The notes beneath the pieces are model-generated. The model saw only the letters and a list, made by a program, of their open reading frames with translations. It did no database searches and was not told the origin of the DNA. A stretch of 5,236 nucleotides of DNA from Flavipsychrobacter stenotrophus (lineage in GTDB: Bacteria; Bacteroidota; Bacteroidia; Chitinophagales; Chitinophagaceae): positions 1 to 5,236 of the forward strand of contig CANBQQ010000263.1 of assembly GCA_947371715.1 (NCBI GenBank). The letters are read 5' to 3'. A program made the position numbers and the translations under genes. Positions 1-5,236 of the stretch are shown piece by piece. The first letter of the stretch is position 1. Each line of letters begins with the position of its first letter.

Positions 1-762
1 AATCAAGACCAACGAGCCTGAACCTCCGTATATCTCTTTAATATTGCCCGACAGTCCCCAGGAAAGAATGTACTTACCGACACTGAAGAGTACTCCGGCA
101 ACCAAAGCCCCCGCAAGACTACTACGCAATTTAGGTCGGCCATCGGGCAGAAACCTGAGGAGTACAAAGAACCATGTGCTGACAACAACTAATGCTACAA
201 CCGGATTAAGCAAACCGTGGGCATAACTACCCAACCTTGGTGACAGCTCTGAAAGATAGGGACCAAAGTAGGCCTGCACCAGTTCTATAGCCATAACAGC
301 AAGGAACAACACCCCGGTAAACAGAATAAACCCGATGGCCTTAAGCCGAGACAAAAGAATAGAAAGTATGTGTCGCTTTTTATTGACCCGTATACGCCAT
401 AGTTGATTAACAGAGTCTTTGATGACCATGAACAGTGTAGTGGCAACAAAAAGCAGGAAAATAAAAACCAGCACAGTAGCAAAGGGTTGGAGGCGAAAAC
501 TACGCACTGCCTTGATCACCGAAAGGATCTGTTCACGGCCATCGTTACCCAACACACTACCCACCTTGTCCAGTATCTGCCGGCCCACAGTGCGCCTGTC
601 AAAGAACAAGCCTAATGCCCTTACAATGATCATCAACATGGGTGGCAATGCAAACGTGGTAAAGAAGGCTGTAGCACCCGCCATACGCAGCGGATCATTA
701 GCTGCCAGCAACTTGCCGGACTCTTTAAAGACAGAAAATATATTCAGCAGTTTTTCGCGCAT
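1..762 (-). CDS. YihY/BrkB family integral membrane protein, 3' end beyond left edge
   Basis: The frame is open for 254 codons to the left edge, so the C-terminus is missing. The ATG at 762-760 is the only sensible start, because an in-frame TAA lies two codons upstream (768-766); no Shine-Dalgarno is visible. Hydrophobic segments lie at about residues 28-54, 93-114, 140-163, 184-204 and 216-236. An Asn-Asp-Pro and a Gly-Ala-Thr-Ala-Phe-Phe stretch in the first 36 residues are typical of the family's N-terminus. The strongest evidence is the C-terminal signature: RFLPDGRPKLRSSLAGALVA (203-222), then LFSVGKY and YGGSGSLV (245-252). Known members are about 300 residues with six membrane helices, so one helix and the tail are probably lost. 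The family was once annotated as 'RNase BN', which is now considered wrong; its true function is poorly known and inner-membrane location is expected. It has no close neighbour on its strand, so it is probably transcribed alone. Confidence 0.9.
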   Translation of the reverse strand, partial: MREKLLNIFSVFKESGKLLAANDPLRMAGATAFFTTFALPPMLMIIVRALGLFFDRRTVGRQILDKVGSVLGNDGREQILSVIKAVRSFRLQPFATVLVFIFLLFVATTLFMVIKDSVNQLWRIRVNKKRHILSILLSRLKAIGFILFTGVLFLAVMAIELVQAYFGPYLSELSPRLGSYAHGLLNPVVALVVVSTWFFVLLRFLPDGRPKLRSSLAGALVAGVLFSVGKYILSWGLSGNIKEIYGGSGSLVLI

Positions 763-976
763 GGTTTATTATAGATAAAATGCAGGTAGGGCCGCACAAT
801 TGCCCCACTTTTTACTGCTTCATTTACCCAAACAAAAAATATACCACCGGAGTATGACCGTGAACTAAATAACAGCTATTATATAGCCGGGGAATAACTG
901 AATGGCAGCCAACGGAAAGAAATTGGATTACGAGGTATGTCTGTCAACATAACCCTTGGTGCTGGCAATTGACATG

Positions 977-1014
977 AAAAAAGCCATCACCTGGTTGTAA
1001 CCCCTGTGATGGCT
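977..1014 (-). terminator. Rho-independent terminator behind the orphan sorting domain
   Basis: Read on the minus strand, a perfect 9-bp stem (AGCCATCAC, 1014-1006, pairing with GTGATGGCT, 990-982) encloses a 15-base loop. It runs directly into six T residues (982-977, sharing the last stem base). It starts 25 bases after the TAG stop (1042-1040) of the minus-strand sorting-domain fragment, the correct place and orientation to end that transcript. The plus-strand reading has no T tract, so it is one-directional. Confidence 0.8.
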
Positions 1015-1039
1015 CTTAAACTAAACAGACAAACAATAA

Positions 1040-1294
1040 CTATTGCTTGATTATCTTATACGAGGTCAATTCGCCATTTTCCATTTGTAAGTTTAAAAAG
1101 TAAACCCTGGTTGATAATTTGGAAATATCAAGCTGTGTCGTACTATTATTTTCTACCTGAATTAATACTCTTCCTGTTACATCGGCTATAGAAATTTTAG
1201 CTATTGCGGCAGATGAGATAACATTTATGTAATCGCCGGCAGGGTTAGGAAATATCTGAACCGATAGTTGGCTCCAATTTAAGAACTGAAACAC
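1040..1294 (-). pseudogene. Orphan T9SS type A C-terminal sorting domain, remnant of a secreted cargo gene
   Basis: The frame encodes 84 residues if read from a GTG at 1294-1292. From about residue 11 on it is a T9SS type A sorting domain: SVQIFPNPAGDYINV, then ISIADVTGRVLIQ, LDISKL, the aromatic-rich VYFLNLQ, and a lysine-containing end (KIIKQ). In the T9SS this domain takes cargo across the outer membrane, but only after Sec export by an N-terminal signal peptide. Here there is none: an in-frame TGA lies six codons before the GTG, and the next frame upstream gives only a short hydrophilic peptide (ATG at 1323-1321, stopping at a TAA). The divergent gene starting at 1392 leaves no room for a cargo body. 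I infer a gene whose 5' part was deleted or displaced. A very short functional protein is the less likely alternative. The domain call is solid; the pseudogene call is an inference. Confidence 0.72.
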
Positions 1295-1391
1295 GCATAA
1301 GTGAAGTATTCATCCTCTTTCATGCTTTATGCTATGCCACGCACAAACTTCTTATCCTCTTTTTCTACCTTTACCGGATACTCGTAATAAA

Positions 1392-2162
1392 ATGAAAAAG
1401 TATCTGATCCTTACAGCAGCACTATTGTGCACTACCCTTCACGCATATTGTCAACGTAAAACTTCAGCAGAAATTCAACAGCAAAGAGCCATACAAAATT
1501 TCATTGATATGGTAGGTCATAAACAGATCGCAAAGCTGGCGGCAATTACGCAATACCCTTTACGCCGCCAATATCCACTACCCGCTATCAAAAATAAAGA
1601 GGACATGATAAAGCGGTTCAATGAGGTGTTTGATGATAGTATAGTAAAGGCGATCGGCAAATCGAACCCTAAAAATGATTGGTCGGAAGTTGGGTGGAGA
1701 GGGATCATGCTTTTTAATGGCGACATATGGCTGGATGACAAAGGCCGCCTTATTGCTGTTAACTACCAGAACAAGGGAGAAAGAATAAGGAGGGATCAAC
1801 TGATAGCTGCAGAACGCAAAAAGCTGCATGAATCTTTGCGCCAATTTATACGTCCGGTATTGATACTGGAAACTAAAAAATACAGAATAAGAATTGATGA
1901 AATAGCCGAAGGAGAATATAGATACGCATCCTGGTCGTTAACAGCGAAGACTGGCGACAAGCCTGACCTGATTGTAAATAAAGGCACTCTCGACTTTGAT
2001 GGAACAGGAGGCAACCATTCATATAAATTTACAAATGCCGGCTATACTTATGAGTGCTATATTGATGAAATGGGCGCTACAACGTCCAAACCCGCAGATA
2101 TTACCATATATAATGGCGAAAAGCAAATACTAAAGCAACATGGCAAGGTGCTGATGCCATAA
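1392..2162 (+). CDS. Secreted protein of unknown function, NTF2/SnoaL-like N-terminal half
   Basis: This is a 256-residue protein. I chose ATG 1392 because it begins a clear signal peptide (MKKYLILTAALLCTTLHAYC, residues 1-20). The frame stays open to an ATG at 1329, but that adds 21 polar or proline-rich residues before the signal peptide. HAYC is not a proper lipobox, so a soluble periplasmic or exported protein is more likely than a lipoprotein. Residues 30-126 read like an NTF2/SnoaL-type alpha+beta cone: an N-terminal helix, YPL strand residues, MIKRFNEVFDDSIVKAI, and the end GWRGIMLFNGDIWLDDKGRL (101-120) followed by IAVNY. Residues 150-256 form a second, beta-rich part with a Gly-Thr-Gly-Gly-Asn-His turn (204-209) and YKFTNAGYTYECYIDE (211-226). 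No catalytic set can be assigned. No T9SS tail is present. The fold call is by eye and tentative; the gene itself is secure. TACCTTTA at 1366-1373 weakly resembles a -7 element but lacks a -33 partner. Confidence 0.85.
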   Translation: MKKYLILTAALLCTTLHAYCQRKTSAEIQQQRAIQNFIDMVGHKQIAKLAAITQYPLRRQYPLPAIKNKEDMIKRFNEVFDDSIVKAIGKSNPKNDWSEVGWRGIMLFNGDIWLDDKGRLIAVNYQNKGERIRRDQLIAAERKKLHESLRQFIRPVLILETKKYRIRIDEIAEGEYRYASWSLTAKTGDKPDLIVNKGTLDFDGTGGNHSYKFTNAGYTYECYIDEMGATTSKPADITIYNGEKQILKQHGKVLMP

Positions 2163-2667
2163 CAAAATGGCGAGTAATCAATACACTACTTTACCCGATC
2201 TGTTATACGTACTAAAGCACATGCTGTAATACTACCTAAAATAACGCCTCCCGAACGTATCAGCCCCAGGTTTAAAGAGAATAGTACCCATAAATTTTGC
2301 GAAAGATGTGAAGTATAGTTGACGCCCATAACTGATGCCGAAGAGATTAACCATCCCGCAGTACAAACCGGCAACCGTATGATGGCTGCATTGGATCGTT
2401 TTGATAAAACTGGATACTGTAATATGCTGGTTAACGCATTGCCGGTAAAACAGTCGGCAATAAGACGATGTATTTGCGCATAAATGTTAGCTTTAAAATA
2501 CTATCTACAAAAAACCCTGCATACAGAGTGTATTGAAAGTGATTATTAATTGGAGCGGGTGATTTATTCATTACTTTTCTTAGGCGATACAGATCGAGTA
2601 CAAGTAAAATTTTATTACATTTATAATTAATTGTTTGATTATCACTATCATACCTAAAATCTATACT
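2163..2667. other. 505-base spacer without a convincing gene
   Basis: No frame here looks like a confident gene. A TTG-started plus-strand frame at 2319-2483 (54 residues) and a TTG-started minus-strand frame at 2374-2186 (62 residues, partly hydrophobic) overlap each other, lack ATG starts, and match nothing I recognise. A 7-bp inverted repeat, ATTGCCG at 2438-2444 and CGGCAAT at 2455-2461, could form a hairpin with a 10-base loop. It has no T tract on either strand, so it is not a terminator. The right part becomes AT-rich and contains the candidate promoter for the following gene. No terminator for the gene ending at 2162 is visible. Confidence 0.6.
2550..2579 (+). promoter_or_regulatory. 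Candidate Bacteroidota-type promoter for the T9SS cargo gene
   Basis: A TTG at 2550-2552 is followed after 19 bases by TACTTTTC (2572-2579). This differs from the Bacteroidota -7 consensus TAnnTTTG only in the last base, and the spacing suits the -33/-7 pair. Transcription would begin near 2586 and give a leader of about 80 bases before the ATG at 2668. Such short motifs occur by chance in AT-rich DNA, so this is only a candidate. Confidence 0.25.
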
Positions 2668-4209
2668 ATGCGTTATTTACTTACTCTCGTATTTCTGCTA
2701 TTATCAGTAGTGAGCCAGGCACAAACATTTTTCAGTAAAGTATATCATCAACCCCAACCACGTCCTTTTGCACCAATCTCCACTGGTATCGGCTGTCCGA
2801 TAGTTCGTACAAGCGATGCCGGTTATTTGCTCACCTATGCTTATTACCCGCAAACACTTGAATCCTATACTTCTGCCCTTACCCAAATAGTGAGGACCGA
2901 CTCTCTATTAGTCCCTAAATGGAGATTAGAATTTGCAGGAATGAATCCGCAGACAATTCCGTTAGCTAACGGAGCCTGTGTTGTGTGGGGTACACAAGTG
3001 GGAGCCACTCTTGCCCAAAAAGTAGACAGCGCAGGCAATATAGTCTGGTCTAAATATATCATGTGGGACAATCCCGATGGCTTTTTTGCAGAGTCAGCAG
3101 TATACACCGGATCTAAAATTCGGTTCGCGGGGTTTACCTTTGAATTTGGACTACCATTCTTCAGTCAGACCACACCTATGTTCATAGACATAGACACGTC
3201 AGGGAATGTGATAGGGGGACAAAACCTGTCCTTTTTCGGCTTATCAACTACTCTATTGTCATTTACCGGCATTAGTATGGACGGAGCAGGCAATTACATA
3301 TTTACAGGCGACATAGGGGGGCCGAAGTTTATTGTAAAAATGTCATCCTCAGATGTAGTGTTATGGAGTAAAGAGCTCAATACTACCTATGCGGTTCCGC
3401 AACTAACCAACTCGTTTACACTAAGCTCAGGCAGCATTGTTATTGCAGGAAAATACTATGACACTACGGTAGGTGGCTACGTACCAATGATAGGAAAATT
3501 ATCCTCTACGGGAGGTTTAATGTGGGCAAAAACAATTGATACAACATTTGGTTACAAATTCAATTTACAAGAGCTTCCATCTGGAAATATACTTGCCAGC
3601 ACCGGGCCACATCTTATGGAAATAGACACTATGGGAAATCTGATCTGGTCGAGGCACTTCGGAGGAAAGATAAATGTACTCAGTCCTGCATATTTCAAAG
3701 CGGCCAATGACTGGTATTTTACAGCTATTACAAAGGATTCGTTTTCTCTTGTAGTATTCAACACAGACAGTACAGGCTTAGGGCATTGCCCGCCAACTAA
3801 TGACGTATTTGTATTAAATAACGCATCGTTATTACTGAATAACATCATTGGCATTCTTAGCCCAACTACGTTTCATACAATAATACCAGTGCCAGATACT
3901 GCAGTGCTTCAGCCATACTCAGATACCTGCGCAGGGTATATTTTTTACATACCACCCACAAAGATAGACCCACAAATTTCAAAGCAAAAAAGCGGAATTG
4001 AGCTCTTTCCGAATCCTGCAACTAATGAGATAAATATAAAGGCTGAGACCCAAATTAATAGCGTAATGGTTTATAATCTGACCGGCACTGTTGTTCTCGC
4101 ACAGCAATGCAATGCAAACGAGGTCAAAATGAATATTTCGAGGCTTACGCCAGGCATGTACTACGTGAAGATAAACGGCACAGGTGTACGAAAGTTTATT
4201 AAAGAGTAG
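2668..4209 (+). CDS. T9SS cargo protein with propeller-like Trp repeats and type A sorting domain
   Basis: This is a 513-residue protein ending at TAG 4207-4209. ATG 2668 is preferred because it opens a signal peptide, MRYLLTLVFLLLSVVSQAQ, cleaved near residues 18-19. The frame extends upstream only through a TTG at 2635. The middle (about 30-390) is made of recurring beta units in which an 'Asp-ser-x-Gly-(Asn/Gly)-hydrophobic-Trp' strand recurs: GNIVWSKY (Trp127), VVLWSKEL (Trp233), GGLMWAKT (Trp286) and GNLIWSRH (Trp327), with weaker copies near Trp85 and residue 195. This suggests a beta-propeller or related solenoid. A linker containing YSDTCAG precedes the sorting domain at about 442-513: FPNP at 447-450, then INIKAE, VYNLTGTVV, MNISRLTPGMYYVKI, and the end KFIKE. 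Sec export followed by T9SS passage to the surface or medium is expected for this domain. No enzymatic motif is visible, so the role is unknown; binding or adhesion is a guess. It stands alone between long spacers. Confidence 0.92.
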   Translation: MRYLLTLVFLLLSVVSQAQTFFSKVYHQPQPRPFAPISTGIGCPIVRTSDAGYLLTYAYYPQTLESYTSALTQIVRTDSLLVPKWRLEFAGMNPQTIPLANGACVVWGTQVGATLAQKVDSAGNIVWSKYIMWDNPDGFFAESAVYTGSKIRFAGFTFEFGLPFFSQTTPMFIDIDTSGNVIGGQNLSFFGLSTTLLSFTGISMDGAGNYIFTGDIGGPKFIVKMSSSDVVLWSKELNTTYAVPQLTNSFTLSSGSIVIAGKYYDTTVGGYVPMIGKLSSTGGLMWAKTIDTTFGYKFNLQELPSGNILASTGPHLMEIDTMGNLIWSRHFGGKINVLSPAYFKAANDWYFTAITKDSFSLVVFNTDSTGLGHCPPTNDVFVLNNASLLLNNIIGILSPTTFHTIIPVPDTAVLQPYSDTCAGYIFYIPPTKIDPQISKQKSGIELFPNPATNEINIKAETQINSVMVYNLTGTVVLAQQCNANEVKMNISRLTPGMYYVKINGTGVRKFIKE

Positions 4210-4275
4210 TGAGTCCGGATTCTTTATTTTAATGCGTTTTCCCGTCTCTATTTTACGTTTGGTAGGAAATACGAC

Positions 4276-4301
4276 CATGCCGTTAATAACAATTCGGCAT
4301 G
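4276..4301. repeat. Short inverted repeat downstream of the T9SS cargo gene
   Basis: CATGCCG at 4276-4282 and CGGCATG at 4295-4301 are perfect 7-bp arms around a 12-base AT-rich loop, 66 bases after the cargo stop codon. It could be a weak transcript-end hairpin or a protein-binding site. The absence of a following T run on either strand argues against an intrinsic terminator. Confidence 0.4.
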
Positions 4302-4475
4302 CAATTACATGTAAAGAGAGATAACCAGGGTATCACGCGAATTCGAAGTAATAATTCAGTAAAATGTCTCTACATAACAACGCTGATTTGAGCTCCGAAA
4401 AAGGGGCAGTATATTACCCCGATATTATGGTAACGCGATGAAACTAAAAAGTAGAATAGTTGTCGCACGGGGCAA

Positions 4476-4507
4476 ATATCTGGGGCTGATCAACGCTTGT
4501 CAGATAT
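4476..4507. repeat. Inverted repeat upstream of the ion-channel homologue
   Basis: ATATCTG (4476-4482) and CAGATAT (4501-4507) form perfect 7-bp arms around an 18-base spacer that itself contains TGATCA. The right arm is part of the 8-bp palindrome AGATATCT (4502-4509). It ends 31 bases before the -7 element at 4539, a position compatible with an operator or activator site. The function is inferred from position only. Confidence 0.35.
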
Positions 4508-4538
4508 CTATGGGCACGGTCTTTAAGAATGAATAAGT

Positions 4539-4546
4539 TACATTTG
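4539..4546 (+). promoter_or_regulatory. Bacteroidota -7 promoter element for the ion-channel homologue
   Basis: TACATTTG matches the TAnnTTTG consensus of the Bacteroidota housekeeping sigma factor at every fixed base. Transcription would start near 4553, leaving a leader of about 20 bases before the ATG at 4573. No TTG stands at the expected -33 position (about 4516-4520 reads ACGGT), so the promoter may be weak or depend on an activator. Confidence 0.45.
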
Positions 4547-4572
4547 GACAAACATTCAATTTATAGCCAGCT

Positions 4573-5236
4573 ATGGGCAAATGCACTTTAAAATACTTCA
4601 TTACATTGATCGGTCTTTTACTGACATTATTTCCATGCAGCACCTTAAACGCCCAACAAGCACCACCAGACACTGTAAAAAGTGGCATTTACATAACCAG
4701 CATACATGACATTAATTTTAAGGAGAAGGAATATAGTATTAGTCTGTGGTTATGGTTAAAATATAAAAACAGGAAATTCGACTTTCTGCAAAACCTTGAA
4801 ATACCACAGGCCAAAAGTGTCAACAAATCATTTTCCACCATTGACACTTCAGGTGAAGTTGTATACATATTGATGAAGCTGCAGTGTGTGATGAAAGACA
4901 ATTGGAAGATCAACAATTTTCCCTTCGACCGGCAGAAATTGAGATTTGCAATTGAGAACTCACAATTCGACTCAAGATCGCTCGTGTTCGTACCGGACAC
5001 TTTTGGCAAACATTTCGACCCGCGATTTACGCTCAATGGCTGGCGCATAGACAGTTTGAATATATCGGCCGGCACGAGAATATATGAAACAGCTTTTGGC
5101 GATTCTGCAATAAAAATTCCACATACAGAATATAGCACTTACAAAATAAAACTACAGGTAGACCGCGATGCAATGGGCCTCTTCTGGAAGATGTTCCTGG
5201 GTCTGTATATCTCCTTCTTTATCGCCTTTATGTGCT
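4573..5236 (+). CDS. Pentameric ligand-gated ion channel (Cys-loop superfamily) homologue, 3' end beyond right edge
   Basis: The frame is open for 221 codons from ATG 4573 to the right edge. An in-frame TAG at 4564-4566 rules out an earlier start. Residues 1-27 are a signal peptide (hydrophobic core 9-20, cleavage near NAQ, 26-28). The mature part (about 38-197) reads as the beta-sandwich ligand-binding domain of the superfamily: GIYITSIHDINF (38-49), SISLWLWLKYKN (55-66), then the Pro-loop signature DNWKINNFPFDRQKL (109-123), VFVPDTF (138-144) and NGWRIDSL (155-162). The positions that carry the two Cys-loop cysteines in animal receptors are Asp109 and Leu123 here, as expected for prokaryotic members, which lack the disulfide. 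Arg198 sits where the pre-M1 arginine falls, and residues 199-221 begin membrane helix M1. If complete, the protein would be a cation- or anion-selective channel with its sensor facing the periplasm. M2 to M4 are not in the window, so an unrelated membrane domain cannot be excluded. The ligand cannot be predicted. Confidence 0.8.
   Translation, partial: MGKCTLKYFITLIGLLLTLFPCSTLNAQQAPPDTVKSGIYITSIHDINFKEKEYSISLWLWLKYKNRKFDFLQNLEIPQAKSVNKSFSTIDTSGEVVYILMKLQCVMKDNWKINNFPFDRQKLRFAIENSQFDSRSLVFVPDTFGKHFDPRFTLNGWRIDSLNISAGTRIYETAFGDSAIKIPHTEYSTYKIKLQVDRDAMGLFWKMFLGLYISFFIAFMC

Larger units (their letters stand above)
4210..4572. other. 363-base spacer with small palindromes and a possible coding relic
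   Basis: No full gene fits here. The stretch holds several short symmetric elements: CATGCCG/CGGCATG (4276-4301), the perfect palindrome TTACATGTAA (4305-4314), CGAATTCG (4338-4345), GGGG/CCCC arms (4403-4420), and ATATCTG/CAGATAT (4476-4507). None is followed by a T tract, so none is a convincing terminator for the gene ending at 4209. A 25-residue frame at 4364-4441 contains VYYPDIMVT, which faintly recalls the core strand of Uma2-type nucleases. The right end carries the -7 element for the next gene. Confidence 0.55.

Noticed and set aside
419..778. Plus-strand 119-residue frame opposite the BrkB gene
   Set aside because: It lies antisense to a well-supported membrane protein gene and its translation is low-complexity, Arg/Ser/Asn-rich, with no domain features.
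829..843. Near -7 element on the minus strand (TATTTTTTG) upstream of the BrkB gene
   Set aside because: It has one extra T relative to TAnnTTTG and no clear -33 partner, and it lies in a simple A-run.
1329..1391. Upstream ATG at 1329 as start of the secreted protein
   Set aside because: It would place 21 non-hydrophobic residues before the signal peptide; ATG 1392 gives a standard leader.
2186..2374. Minus-strand 62-residue frame with hydrophobic stretches
   Set aside because: It needs a TTG start, has no promoter or ribosome-binding signal, overlaps another equally plausible frame, and resembles no family I know.
2319..2483. Plus-strand 54-residue frame containing AALDRFDKTGYCNML
   Set aside because: The composition looks protein-like, but it has only a TTG start at its 5' end and no recognisable domain; chance or a relic cannot be distinguished.
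4200..4230. TAAAGA/TCTTTA arms just after the T9SS cargo gene as a terminator
   Set aside because: The arms are six weak A/T-rich pairs starting inside the coding end, and the following ATTTT is too short for a convincing intrinsic terminator.
4689..5138. Minus-strand 149-residue frame
   Set aside because: It is the antisense shadow of the ion-channel homologue, whose sense frame carries a signal peptide and the FPFD signature.

Overview
The window looks like chromosome from a member of the Bacteroidota, probably the Chitinophagales/Chitinophagaceae. Two separate type IX secretion (T9SS) C-terminal sorting domains are encoded. Signal peptides end in the AxAQ/SQAQ style usual in that phylum. 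None of the starts has a clear Shine-Dalgarno sequence. One gene is preceded by an exact match to the Bacteroidota -7 promoter element TAnnTTTG. The family-level placement is inference.

Layout from left to right. A minus-strand gene for a YihY/BrkB-type multi-pass membrane protein runs off the left edge (1-762). After a gap comes a minus-strand block made of a strong rho-independent terminator (977-1014) and, 25 bases before it, an orphan T9SS sorting domain (1040-1294). This orphan has no signal peptide and no cargo body, so it is best read as the tail of a decayed gene. Three plus-strand genes follow, each separated from the next by a long spacer, so they are probably separate transcription units. 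They are a secreted protein of unknown function with an NTF2/SnoaL-like look in its first half (1392-2162), a 513-residue T9SS cargo protein with Trp-containing strand repeats (2668-4209), and a signal-peptide-bearing homologue of pentameric ligand-gated ion channels (Cys-loop receptor superfamily) that runs off the right edge (4573-5236).

The genes do not form an evident pathway. The common theme is the cell envelope: an inner-membrane protein, two exported soluble proteins, and a probable channel or receptor. The two larger spacers (2163-2667 and 4210-4572) hold no convincing gene. They contain candidate promoter elements, small inverted repeats and possible relics of short coding sequence.

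The most interesting item is the ion-channel homologue. Its extracellular domain carries the FPFD Pro-loop signature without the flanking cysteines, and its first membrane helix has Gly where GLIC has the M1 proline. The pore-lining M2 helix lies outside the window, so channel function cannot be judged here. I saw no tRNA, rRNA, CRISPR array or intact insertion sequence.
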